NCBI RefSeq assembly: GCF_001439665.1
Contig: NZ_LMAK01000075.1
Coordinates: 1 to 64,000, forward strand
Origin: Formosa algae
GTDB taxonomy: Bacteria > Bacteroidota > Bacteroidia > Flavobacteriales > Flavobacteriaceae
Reading direction: 5' to 3'
DNA length: 64,000 nucleotides
How positions within the stretch are numbered: the first letter of the stretch is position 1; each line of letters starts with the position of its first letter. The notes below the pieces were generated by a model. That model searched no databases. It saw only the letters and a program-made list of their open reading frames with translations, and was not told the origin of the DNA. Both the position numbers and the translations under genes were made by a program. Positions 45,440-54,275 of this stretch are shown here, in pieces.

Positions 45440-46097
45440 ATTCTTTTGCAATCTCTTTTATATTTTCAGACGGTATGCATTGCAACGCATAAGAATGATC
45501 TGCCAACCATAACATAGCTGATACTATTGTTTTAGATGGAATGGGTTTATATTTTTTAAATTTACCTATAAACAATGGCGACAATACATCCATTAACACT
45601 TTTCCTATGGCTTCTCCAAATCTAAACTCGTTTCTAGAACCAGTAATTAATGATGGCTGAAGCAAATATGTGTATTTAAGGTTTAAAGATAATACAACAG
45701 CTTCCATTTCGCCTTTAGTTCTGTTATAAAAAACCTTACTTTTTGAATTTGCTCCTAATGCAGAGATACATATAAAACGATTTATATTATTTTTTGCACA
45801 TAAATTGGCGGCTGCCACAGGAATACCATAGTCTATTTTATGATATATTGTTTTATCCGGCGTTTTAGATTGGGTAGTACCAATACAACAAAACACAACA
45901 TCTGCCCGAAACAATGATTTATATTGATCTAGTTCAAATACATCTATTAAATATTCTGTGATTTTGGAATCTACTATACCACAAGTAGACCTGCTAAACA
46001 GTACAATTCTACTGTAATCGCTATCATTTAAAAGTTTCTCCAATAAGTTTCTACCCGTTAAACCTGTTGCTCCTAATACAATAGCTGTTTTACCCAT
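45420..46097 (-). CDS. NAD(P)-binding oxidoreductase-like protein (NmrA/HIM1 type)
   Basis: 225-aa Rossmann protein beginning TAIVLGATGLTGRNLLEKL (GxxGxxG) and containing CCIGTTQSK and a FICISALGANSKSK segment. This is typical of the nucleoside-diphosphate-sugar epimerase-like HIM1/Oxidored-like family common in Bacteroidota. Catalytic Tyr-Lys pair is weak, so it may be a redox-sensing or structural Rossmann protein. First gene of the three-gene minus operon. Confidence 0.8.
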   Translation of the reverse strand: MGKTAIVLGATGLTGRNLLEKLLNDSDYSRIVLFSRSTCGIVDSKITEYLIDVFELDQYKSLFRADVVFCCIGTTQSKTPDKTIYHKIDYGIPVAAANLCAKNNINRFICISALGANSKSKVFYNRTKGEMEAVVLSLNLKYTYLLQPSLITGSRNEFRFGEAIGKVLMDVLSPLFIGKFKKYKPIPSKTIVSAMLWLADHSYALQCIPSENIKEIAKEYDRNRA

Positions 46098-46106
46098 AAG
46101 TTTATA

Positions 46107-46135
46107 TTTGCTTTAATAAAGTTATTATAAATTTG
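46107..46135 (+). promoter_or_regulatory. Promoter of dinB
   Basis: TTTG (46107-46110), 17 bases, TAAATTTG (46128-46135): match to -33 and -7. Transcription would start about 50 bases before the dinB ATG. Confidence 0.6.
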
Positions 46136-46189
46136 TCTAATAGTATACAAAACACAGCGCAATAAACCATAGTATTGCCATACAAATTT

Positions 46190-47290
46190 ATGGAGTCAGA
46201 TTTTCCTTTAAGAAAAATTATTCATGTTGATATGGATGCGTTTTACGCCTCTGTAGAACAGATGGATGCTCCTGAACTAAAAGGTAAAGCCATTGCTGTA
46301 GGCGGAAGTGAAAAACGAGGTGTTGTTAGCGCTGCCAGCTATGAGGCAAGAAAATTTGGAGTTAAAAGTGCCATGAGTGGCATTCAGGCCAAACGTAATT
46401 GCCCAGAATTAATTTTTGTAAAACCTCGGTTTGAGCGCTATCGAGAAATCTCCCAGCAGATTAGAAAAATATTTTTTGATTATACAGATCTTGTAGAACC
46501 CTTGTCTTTAGACGAAGCGTACTTAGATGTTACGGTTAACAAAAAAGGAAATCCTAGTGCATCGCTTATTGCTGAAGACATAAGAGCACGCATTTTAAAG
46601 GAAGTGGGTTTAACAGCTTCTGCAGGTATATCTATTAATAAATTTATTGCAAAAGTAGCTAGCGATTATAACAAACCTAACGGACAAAAAACAGTAAATC
46701 CAGAAGATGTATTAACATTTTTAGAAGAATTAGACATCCGGAAGTTTTATGGCGTTGGAAAAGTAACTGCCGAAAAAATGTATCAGTTAGGCATTTATAC
46801 GGGTAAAGATTTAAAGTCTAAATCTATAGAATACCTAGAATCTCATTTCGGAAAATCAGGACAGTATTACTATCATGTGGTACGTGGCGTCCATAATAGT
46901 GAAGTCAAACCAAATCGGATAAGAAAATCCCTTGCGGCCGAACGTACGTTTAGTGAAAACTTGTCGAGTGAACTTTTTATGCTTGAAAAGCTTGAGCTTA
47001 TTGCCAAAGAAGTCTCTAAACGATTAAAAAAAAGTAAAGTCGCAGGAAAAACCATTACGCTTAAAATTAAGTACAGCGATTTTACTTTACAGACACGCAG
47101 TAAAACACTACACTACTTTATTAGCGATGCCGATTTAATTATGGATACCGTAAAGACATTACTAATTCAGGAAGAATTAACTAATTCTGTACGTTTACTC
47201 GGTATATCTATCTCAAATCTAAATACCGAAAAACCTAACAAACCCTCAGACTCAAAACATGTGAGCGTACAGTTAAAGTTTAAATTCTAA
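46190..47290 (+). CDS. dinB: DNA polymerase IV (Y-family)
   Basis: 366-aa error-prone translesion polymerase. The catalytic acidic residues are in HVDMDAFYASVE (near the N-terminus) and SLDEAYLDVT (about 104-113). The palm/finger region, an HhH segment (KFYGVGKVTAEKM) and the little-finger domain with its final strands are complete. It ends with a short basic tail (HVSVQLKFKF) rather than a canonical beta-clamp motif QxxLF, though QLKFKF could serve. The ATG at 46190 was taken; a TTG at 46175 would add five residues. Confidence 0.95.
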   Translation: MESDFPLRKIIHVDMDAFYASVEQMDAPELKGKAIAVGGSEKRGVVSAASYEARKFGVKSAMSGIQAKRNCPELIFVKPRFERYREISQQIRKIFFDYTDLVEPLSLDEAYLDVTVNKKGNPSASLIAEDIRARILKEVGLTASAGISINKFIAKVASDYNKPNGQKTVNPEDVLTFLEELDIRKFYGVGKVTAEKMYQLGIYTGKDLKSKSIEYLESHFGKSGQYYYHVVRGVHNSEVKPNRIRKSLAAERTFSENLSSELFMLEKLELIAKEVSKRLKKSKVAGKTITLKIKYSDFTLQTRSKTLHYFISDADLIMDTVKTLLIQEELTNSVRLLGISISNLNTEKPNKPSDSKHVSVQLKFKF

Positions 47291-47399
47291 TCGGCAAACA
47301 GCGATTTACCTTCTAATACCACAATTCTTATTCAATTCTTTAAAGACAATTAACAATTCCTATTTATTTGTCTAAATAATTAGTAAATCATCAATTTAG

Positions 47400-47415
47400 A
47401 ATGATTCTTATCATT
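47400..47415. promoter_or_regulatory. Fur-like palindrome upstream of the second TonB receptor
   Basis: AATGAT (47400-47405), TCTT, ATCATT (47410-47415): a perfect 6-4-6 inverted repeat resembling the core of classical Fur boxes. It lies about 56-70 bases upstream of the -33 element. Confidence 0.4.
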
Positions 47416-47470
47416 TAAAATCTATCAAATTAGTGTAGTTATAAAAAATTCCTCAATTCTGTTATTTTTA

Positions 47471-47501
47471 TTTGTACTTAGTCTAAATAAGCTTAGTTTT
47501 G
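47471..47501 (+). promoter_or_regulatory. Promoter of the second TonB receptor with metalloregulator-like box
   Basis: TTTG (47471-47474), 19 bases, TAGTTTTG (47494-47501) give -33 and -7 elements. Over the -33 sits the pseudo-palindrome TTTGTACT-T-AGTCTAAA (47471-47487), whose right half is the inverse of the TTTAGACT element at 25276. Confidence 0.6.
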
Positions 47502-47518
47502 TTAAAAATTTTAAGATA

Positions 47519-49945
47519 ATGCTCTTAACAAAAAGCCATTTCACTGTATTCTTTTTTTTCCTGAGTTGTGTAGCTATAGCACAACAAGGAAACTTAAAAG
47601 GTAATGTTGTATTTGATACTAAAGAACCTGTACTTGGAGCTCATATTATTTTAACAGGTAATAACATTACTAAAGAAACAGCCACAGATTTTAATGGCGA
47701 TTACAGTTTTAAGAATGTCCCTTTTGGATCGTATAACATTCAAATTCATTCTTTAAATGCCAATTCTAAAAACATAACTATAACTCATACTTCGGCTACC
47801 GTAAATCATAAAACGGTATTAAAGTTTGCAGAATATCAGGACTTAGAAGAAGTCTTGGTGAAATCGCAAACTACAAAGCAAAAAATAGAAGACAAAGGAT
47901 TCTCTGTTAACGTCATAGAAACTGAAGAAGCTGGTATACGAAATATTCAAACCAATGAATTATTAAAAACTAGTGTTGGTGTAAATATCAGACAAAATGG
48001 GGGTTTAGGGTCTGATGTACAATACAGCTTAAACGGATTATCCGGAAGTGCTGTGCGTATTTTTATTGATGGTATTCCAATTTCAATTTACGGGTCTTCT
48101 TTTAGCTTAAATAGCATACCACCTGCTATGATTGAACGTATTGAGGTATATAAAGGTGTAGTGCCAGGTTATTTGGCAGACGATGCTTTAGGTGGTGCCA
48201 TAAATATCATCCTGAAACAAGACGCAAAAAATAATTTAAACGCATCTATATCTTACGGTTCTTTTAACACCTTACAAACAAGCCTTAATGGGTTATATCG
48301 TTTTGATGAATCTGGATTTACAGTAAAAGCTTCAGGGTTTTATAACTATTCTGATAACGATTATAAAGTTTCCGGAAGAAGCGTAGTGGTAACTGGATTA
48401 GGTGGCGTACAAACTCCCATTACAGCAAGACGATTTAATGATGCCTATAAATCTTTAGGTGGTATGGTGCAAGTTGGTTTTACAGATGTAAAATGGGCCG
48501 ATCAATTCTTTGTCGGATTAACCGGTTCTGATGATTATAAAGAAGTACAACATGGTGCTTTTATGACTATTACGCCTTATAAAGATCGTTTTTTAGAATC
48601 TGATGCCTTACTTGGAAGTTTAACTTACCAAAAGAAAAATCTTTTTATAGAAGGTTTAGATGTAAATGTTCATGGATTATATGGTACAAGAAATCGTGTT
48701 GTAAACGACACTGTGGCTTGGGCCTATAGCTGGGCAGGCATTAGAGCGATTGATTATAAAGGAGACGAATACCAATACACTTGGGGCTCACAACAAGAAG
48801 GCGGACCAACCTTAGCTACAATTAAAAGAAATGTAGCCTCTATTAGGTCGGGAGTATCTTATGAAATGAATAAACAACATAAAGTATTACTAAACCATGT
48901 GTATACAGGCATAGACAGAGAAGATAGTGATGTTTTATTATCGGTGTTAGAAAACACCTTTATTGGAACTAGAGATTTACATAAAAACATATATTCTTTA
49001 ACCTACGAGTTTAGTGCTTTCGAAAACAAATTAAAAGCCAATGTGTTTGGTAAACACTATCAACAAAAAACTATAAATATAGATCCAGATATTGCTGAAG
49101 ATGCTAATGGAGAGGATCAGATTGTAGATGAAATCACGGAAAGTGATAATAAAGATAATGGCTATGGTTTTGCCGTGTCTTACGACATTCTATCAAACTT
49201 ATCCTTATTAACCTCTGCAGAAAAAGCGGTACGTTTACCTGATGAAACTGAAGTATTTGGAAACGATGGAGACAATGTGGTTGCCAACCCAAGTATTAGA
49301 CCAGAAACGAGTAAAAACTACAATTTAGGTTTTAGATTTGGAACCTTTAAAATTCAACATCATCATTTTTCGATATCTACAAACCTATTTGTTAGAGATA
49401 TCACAGATCGTATTGGTTTACCTATAGAAACCTCTTTAAATATAGACGACGAAACTATAGTGTACGTCAATCAAGGGAATGCAAAATCTAAAGGTTTTGA
49501 TGCGCAATTAAATTATACGTATAATAATAATTTTGGTTTCAACTTTAATGTTTCCCGTTTCGATTTAACAACAGAGACCGCACTTGGTACAGAAATAGAC
49601 ATCCCAAATACACCATTTTTTACCATGAACGGGAGTTTACGTTATTCCTTTAAAGATCTTATCCATAAGGATTCTCAGTTAAATCTTTTCTATACCATGT
49701 ACTTTACAGACGAATTTTCGTACTTAACAGCACAAGGTTCTAACACCGTTGGTGACGAATTTTTTTTAGTACCTCAACAATTATCTCAAGATTTTGGTGC
49801 GAGTTACTCTTTTCCTAACAACAACCTTGTTGTGAGTTTTGACATCAAAAACATTTTTGATGAAGCGGTATACGATAATCTATCTGTCCAAAAACCAGGA
49901 AGAGCTTTTTATCTCAAATTAAATTACACGATCAACAAATTTTAA
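47519..49945 (+). CDS. TonB-dependent receptor with carboxypeptidase-like domain
   Basis: 808-aa outer-membrane receptor. Signal peptide (1-22, ending AIAQ), a carboxypeptidase-regulatory-like beta-sandwich (about 24-110, ETATDFNGDYSFKNVPFGSY), plug domain (about 115-235, ending with GDDALGGAINI-type pattern ADDALGGAINIIL) and barrel to the C-terminal strand (FYLKLNYTINKF). Iron-type receptors in Bacteroidota commonly have this layout. The upstream box shared with the first receptor, and the DUF4374 gene after it, support siderophore or heme uptake. Confidence 0.9.
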   Translation: MLLTKSHFTVFFFFLSCVAIAQQGNLKGNVVFDTKEPVLGAHIILTGNNITKETATDFNGDYSFKNVPFGSYNIQIHSLNANSKNITITHTSATVNHKTVLKFAEYQDLEEVLVKSQTTKQKIEDKGFSVNVIETEEAGIRNIQTNELLKTSVGVNIRQNGGLGSDVQYSLNGLSGSAVRIFIDGIPISIYGSSFSLNSIPPAMIERIEVYKGVVPGYLADDALGGAINIILKQDAKNNLNASISYGSFNTLQTSLNGLYRFDESGFTVKASGFYNYSDNDYKVSGRSVVVTGLGGVQTPITARRFNDAYKSLGGMVQVGFTDVKWADQFFVGLTGSDDYKEVQHGAFMTITPYKDRFLESDALLGSLTYQKKNLFIEGLDVNVHGLYGTRNRVVNDTVAWAYSWAGIRAIDYKGDEYQYTWGSQQEGGPTLATIKRNVASIRSGVSYEMNKQHKVLLNHVYTGIDREDSDVLLSVLENTFIGTRDLHKNIYSLTYEFSAFENKLKANVFGKHYQQKTINIDPDIAEDANGEDQIVDEITESDNKDNGYGFAVSYDILSNLSLLTSAEKAVRLPDETEVFGNDGDNVVANPSIRPETSKNYNLGFRFGTFKIQHHHFSISTNLFVRDITDRIGLPIETSLNIDDETIVYVNQGNAKSKGFDAQLNYTYNNNFGFNFNVSRFDLTTETALGTEIDIPNTPFFTMNGSLRYSFKDLIHKDSQLNLFYTMYFTDEFSYLTAQGSNTVGDEFFLVPQQLSQDFGASYSFPNNNLVVSFDIKNIFDEAVYDNLSVQKPGRAFYLKLNYTINKF

Positions 49946-49969
49946 TATAACAACAAACAATTTTTTAAT

Positions 49970-51307
49970 ATGAAACGCAATTTTTCAAATTACAAATTAC
50001 TAAGTGCATTAGCACTAACCATAGGACTTTTCGCTTCTTGTAGTAGTGATGATACTGAAACCATAGTAAACCCAAATCCAACAACCGATACAAGATGGAT
50101 AACCGTAGCTGCAGCAAGAATGGGAGACGATCCAGGAGATGGTAATGGAGGTACATTAATTTATTCTATTACTAGTGACGATGCTAAAGATCCTACTGTA
50201 TCTATAGAGCCTTTTGATAACGGATTTATTGTACCGTCTAACAGAACTGCCAGATTACAATCTTCTGAAGACGGAAATACTATGTTTAACATTAGCTATG
50301 CTGGAGATACAGGAGGAAACTATACTAAATATACTGTAGAAGGTGGACAAACATTCACACAAACAGGTTCAGAAATTAGTATTGCTCCTTATGTAGGAAC
50401 AGCTCCAAGATGGATTAAATTATTCGACGGAGACCAAACTGGAGCAGCAGTATATGTATCTACAGAAAATGAATTTGACGACAATGGAGATTACACACGT
50501 ACAGATGCTACAATTGGTGTTGTAACTTTAGATTTAGAAAACTCATTAATCAATAACTTCCAAGAGCATAGTGTAGCTTTAAGTGATGAAGAAGAAGCTG
50601 CTGGATACTATATTTCTAGAATTGATATGCCTACATTAAACGAAGCTGGAGATAAATTATATATTGGCGCACGTTTAAGTAAAATTGATCCAGCAACTAC
50701 AGAAAGTGAAAGTGAATATGAAATCTTAGGCTCTAAAACAATCATTTTAGACTACCCATCTTTATTAAACCCATCAGTAATCACATCTACTGTAGGTCAT
50801 GGTAATACAAACGGATACCGTAGTATTAACGCATTCGAATATAATGGAAGCGTATACCAAGCAAATCAAAGTGATCCAGAAGGATCTTATATCTTAAAAA
50901 TAGATGCTGATAATGAATATGACGATTCTTACGACTTCAATTTAGATGAAGCTTTAGGAATAGAAGGTGCATACATTTTAGCATGGAGACCAGCTGCAAA
51001 TGGTAAAGCTGTAATTGCATATCGTCATGACGGATCTGCAGAAGGTGTGGCAGGAGCTCAAGGTTTCTTTGCTCTTGCAGACTTAAACGCTAAAACGGCA
51101 CAAAAAATAGACGATATTCCTTACGATCCTGATTTCTACTTATTCCAATACCAAGGTTTTGTTGTAGATGGTACAGAAATATACCTTACACAAGCACCAG
51201 TTGGTGAAAATGGAAACATTTACGTTGTAGAGACTGAAACTGGAGAAGTAACCAAAGGAGCAGAATTAGTTAACGTTGAAGGTAGCCACTTTATTGGTGT
51301 ATTCTAG
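49970..51307 (+). CDS. DUF4374 family lipoprotein
   Basis: 445-aa surface lipoprotein with lipobox Cys24 (FASC) followed by SSDD. The rest matches DUF4374, a likely beta-propeller-like family found beside TonB-dependent iron receptors. Sequence traits: TRWITVAAARMGDDPGDGN, YISRIDMPTLNEAGDKLYIG and a C-terminal SHFIGVF. It starts 24 bases after the receptor stop and so shares its promoter. Probably a siderophore/iron-binding surface partner; this is inferred from context. Confidence 0.85.
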   Translation: MKRNFSNYKLLSALALTIGLFASCSSDDTETIVNPNPTTDTRWITVAAARMGDDPGDGNGGTLIYSITSDDAKDPTVSIEPFDNGFIVPSNRTARLQSSEDGNTMFNISYAGDTGGNYTKYTVEGGQTFTQTGSEISIAPYVGTAPRWIKLFDGDQTGAAVYVSTENEFDDNGDYTRTDATIGVVTLDLENSLINNFQEHSVALSDEEEAAGYYISRIDMPTLNEAGDKLYIGARLSKIDPATTESESEYEILGSKTIILDYPSLLNPSVITSTVGHGNTNGYRSINAFEYNGSVYQANQSDPEGSYILKIDADNEYDDSYDFNLDEALGIEGAYILAWRPAANGKAVIAYRHDGSAEGVAGAQGFFALADLNAKTAQKIDDIPYDPDFYLFQYQGFVVDGTEIYLTQAPVGENGNIYVVETETGEVTKGAELVNVEGSHFIGVF

Positions 51308-51328
51308 AGTCCAAAATATCTTAATATA

Positions 51329-51362
51329 AAAAAAGACTATCTGAGAGGATAGTCTTTTTTTA
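51329..51362 (+). terminator. Terminator of the second TonB receptor operon
   Basis: AAAGACTATC (51332-51341) pairs with GATAGTCTTT (51348-51357), then a T-run. Confidence 0.9.
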
Positions 51363-51401
51363 TACGCATTTGAATGTATTAGAAACACAAAATTCAGACA
51401 C

Positions 51402-51441
51402 AAAAAAAGGTGTTCAACTGTAAGTAGTTAAACACCTTTTC
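51402..51441 (-). terminator. Terminator of the pyk operon
   Basis: AAAAGGTGTT (51405-51414) pairs with AACACCTTTT (51431-51440); on the minus strand a seven-T run follows. It is about 22 bases after the pyk stop. Confidence 0.88.
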
Positions 51442-51462
51442 AAATATGATATATGGTTTTAA

Positions 51463-52905
51463 TTATATACTACAACTTGTAATTTCAGTTACACGTAAAG
51501 TATTAACCATTCCTTTTTCATGAATAGGCATGGCTGCTAAACTAATTAGCATGTCACCTTCTTCTAAGTAACCTTTATCGCAGGCTAATTTATTTACGTC
51601 TTCTATGGTTTCATCGGTACTTACAAATTTATCATAGTACAATGCCTTAACACCCCACAATAAGTTTAATTGTGTTAAGATACGTTTGTTAGAAGTAAAT
51701 ACTAAAATATGAGCAGATGGTCTCCAAGCTGAAATTTGGAAAGCTGTATATCCACTATTTGTTAAAGTAGAAATCGCTTGCGCATTAATCTCGTTAGCCA
51801 TGTTAGCTGCGTGGAAACAGATTGCTTTTGTAATGTAACGTTTCGTACGGATGTGTGGCGGAGATTGTGGCACTTTAATAAGTGGTGAATCTTCTACACT
51901 TTTAATAATATCCGACATTTGTTTAATAACTTGAATTGGATATTTACCCACAGACGTTTCTCCTGAAAGCATAACCGCATCTGCACCATCCATTACAGAG
52001 TTTGCAACATCGTTTACTTCTGCACGCGTAGGTGTTAAACTATCAATCATAGTTTCCATCATTTGCGTTGCAATAATTACAGGAATCCTAGCTTTCTTAG
52101 CACATAATACTAATTGCTTCTGAATTAACGGAACTTCTTCAGCAGGAATTTCAACACCTAAATCACCACGAGCAACCATTAAACCGTCGCAATACGCTAC
52201 AATTTTATCGATATTTTCTACCGCTTCTGGTTTTTCTATTTTGGCAATAATTGGAATTTTATTTTCACTGTGTTCGCTTATAAGATCTTGTAATTGCATT
52301 AAATCTTCAGCATGACGTACAAATGACAGAGCCATCCAGTCTACCTTCATCTTAATTGCAAAAATCGCATCTTCAATATCTTTTTCTGTAAGTGCAGGCT
52401 GAGAGATGTTTGTATTAGGAAGGTTTACTCCTTTTTTAGATTTTAAAGGACCTCCTTGTATAACTTTTGCGGTTACTTCATCTACATTGTTACTTGAAAC
52501 AACTTCAAAAATCAATTTACCATCGTCTAGAAGAATACGTTCTCCTGGTCTAGCATCTTGAGGAAATTGCTTGTAAGTCATGTAAACACGTTCCTTTGTA
52601 CCTTCAAATCTTTCGCCAGTAGCGAAGATTATTTCGTCTCCAGGATTAACAAACACTTCTTCCTTCATGACACCTACACGAAGTTTAGGACCTTGTAGAT
52701 CTCCTAGTATTGCAGCATTATAACCGAATTCTTCGTTTAACTCACGAATCATTTTAATACGTTCTGCAACGTCTTCATAATCTGCATGAGAAAAATTAAT
52801 TCTAAACACGTCAGCGCCTTCGTCTAACATACCTTTTAAAACTTCTTTCGTACTCGTCGCTGGCCCTAATGTAGCCACTATTTTGGTCTTCTTTCTTTTC
52901 AACAT
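51463..52905 (-). CDS. pyk: Pyruvate kinase
   Basis: 480-aa glycolytic enzyme that makes pyruvate and ATP from phosphoenolpyruvate. Catalytic and metal-binding motifs are intact: TLGPATSTKE, RINFSHADYED, IIAKIEKPEAVENID (active-site Lys) and MVARGDLGVEIPAEEV; the B domain and a C-terminal allosteric domain are present. The length is standard. The ATG overlaps the stop of the upstream gene by one base (TAATG). Confidence 0.97.
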   Translation of the reverse strand: MLKRKKTKIVATLGPATSTKEVLKGMLDEGADVFRINFSHADYEDVAERIKMIRELNEEFGYNAAILGDLQGPKLRVGVMKEEVFVNPGDEIIFATGERFEGTKERVYMTYKQFPQDARPGERILLDDGKLIFEVVSSNNVDEVTAKVIQGGPLKSKKGVNLPNTNISQPALTEKDIEDAIFAIKMKVDWMALSFVRHAEDLMQLQDLISEHSENKIPIIAKIEKPEAVENIDKIVAYCDGLMVARGDLGVEIPAEEVPLIQKQLVLCAKKARIPVIIATQMMETMIDSLTPTRAEVNDVANSVMDGADAVMLSGETSVGKYPIQVIKQMSDIIKSVEDSPLIKVPQSPPHIRTKRYITKAICFHAANMANEINAQAISTLTNSGYTAFQISAWRPSAHILVFTSNKRILTQLNLLWGVKALYYDKFVSTDETIEDVNKLACDKGYLEEGDMLISLAAMPIHEKGMVNTLRVTEITSCSI

Positions 52906-53390
52906 TAATTAAAAATTAAATTGTCTTTAGATTTTATCTGATCCACATTTACCGTATAAGTTGTGATAACTTGGGGTATCTCTTGGATTTTATTCACTAT
53001 TAATTGTTCACTTATTTGCAAGTCTTCTTTCGTAATCTTCATTAAATAATCTACATTTTTTAATTCAGGAATTAAGTTGTAAGACTTTATAATTTTTTCT
53101 TGATTTGTAAACAGCGATCCAGAACTTTGTAAGCTATCTTCCTCGCGTTTACAAATATTAGACACCAAGTTATATGTAATTAAATTGGCTTCGTCCTTCC
53201 ATTCAAAAATAGAATAAGCAGCTGAAAAATATTTGTAATCAATATCTTGAGCTCTTCTGATTAGGCTTAAATTTAAATTTTTATTTAAATAATACGCTAA
53301 TCTATAATCTTCTAAACGACTATGTATGGCAATTAAAATATAATCGACGTCTTCTAGAAAGTCTTCAAGATTAAGTTTATGAATCGCCAT
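52905..53390 (-). CDS. IPExxxVDY family protein
   Basis: 161-aa soluble protein characteristic of Bacteroidota, named for the motif seen here as IPELKNVDY (about 119-127). Function unknown. It starts at MAIHKLNLED; the upstream frame extension to 53429 looks like non-coding leader. It is translationally coupled to pyk and preceded by rnc, an arrangement conserved in Flavobacteriaceae. Confidence 0.88.
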   Translation of the reverse strand: MAIHKLNLEDFLEDVDYILIAIHSRLEDYRLAYYLNKNLNLSLIRRAQDIDYKYFSAAYSIFEWKDEANLITYNLVSNICKREEDSLQSSGSLFTNQEKIIKSYNLIPELKNVDYLMKITKEDLQISEQLIVNKIQEIPQVITTYTVNVDQIKSKDNLIFN

Positions 53391-53528
53391 AATCGTTACT
53401 TTAACTGTAAAGATAACATTTAAAAGCATTCAAAAATGACCTTTTCAACTTATCTTATTGTTATATTTCTACGAAAACGTTTTAGTTTATGCGAATTTTT
53501 AAAAAAAATGTATGTATTGTAGTTTTGG

Positions 53529-54269
53529 CTATGTATTTTTTGTTATCTCCTTCTGGAAAACAAAAAAAGCACGCTTAGAGGCTTTCTCTTCGGCCTTCTT
53601 TTTAGAGGTGGCTCGCGCTTTAGCTACTACTTTTTTATCGATAGCAAGTTTTACGGCAAAATGTCTCACATCGTCGTTTCCTGTATCGTCATACACATTA
53701 AAATCGAAGGTTTTCTTTTCTTTTTGACACCATTCTATAAGCAAACTTTTATAACTAATTACCTTACCTTCTAATTGTTCAATATCAACAAAAGGCACAA
53801 TAATGCGTTTATAAATAAACTTCTCACAGTATTTAAAGCCACGATCTAAATAAATTGCACCAACGAGTGCTTCAAATAAATTCCCGTGTATGTTATCTCC
53901 AAATTGGCCTTTAGGAATTTTACTGTCTATTAATTCAATAAGTTTTAAATCGCGTCCAAGTTCATTTAAATGCTCTCTACTCACAATTTTAGAACGCATT
54001 TTGGTAAGATAACCTTCATCTCCAGCCGGAGCTTCTGTATATAAATAAGAGGCAATTACAGAACCTAACATGGCATCGCCTAAAAACTCCAGACGTTCGT
54101 AGTTAATTGCGTTTCCCTTACCGTCTCTAATATTCATAGAGCGATGGGTAAAAGCTGTTTTGTAAAAACTCTCGTTTTTAGGCTTGAAACCTAAAATTTT
54201 TGAGACTGAAACAAAAAAATTCCCGTTATTTTTAAAACGGGAATTTAATATGTAACGAATGCTTTTCAT
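53529..54269 (-). CDS. rnc: Ribonuclease III
   Basis: 246-aa double-strand-specific endoribonuclease for rRNA and mRNA processing. The RNase III signature ERLEFLGDAMLGSVIA (about 60-75) contains the catalytic Glu and Asp; a second acidic cluster is NLFEALVGAIYLDRG. A double-stranded RNA-binding domain covers about 168-240. The start codon lies inside a small hairpin (54255-54273). It follows fabF after 6 bases. Confidence 0.96.
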   Translation of the reverse strand: MKSIRYILNSRFKNNGNFFVSVSKILGFKPKNESFYKTAFTHRSMNIRDGKGNAINYERLEFLGDAMLGSVIASYLYTEAPAGDEGYLTKMRSKIVSREHLNELGRDLKLIELIDSKIPKGQFGDNIHGNLFEALVGAIYLDRGFKYCEKFIYKRIIVPFVDIEQLEGKVISYKSLLIEWCQKEKKTFDFNVYDDTGNDDVRHFAVKLAIDKKVVAKARATSKKKAEEKASKRAFFVFQKEITKNT

Positions 54270-54273
54270 TCGT
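54255..54273 (-). promoter_or_regulatory. Hairpin covering the rnc start codon
   Basis: On the minus strand ACGAATG-AAAAG-CATTCGT forms a perfect 7-bp stem with a 5-base loop, with the rnc ATG in the 5' arm. It could hold down rnc translation or be an autocleavage target, as known for E. coli rnc, whose leader is cut by RNase III. This is inference. Confidence 0.45.
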
Positions 54274-54275
54274 GT

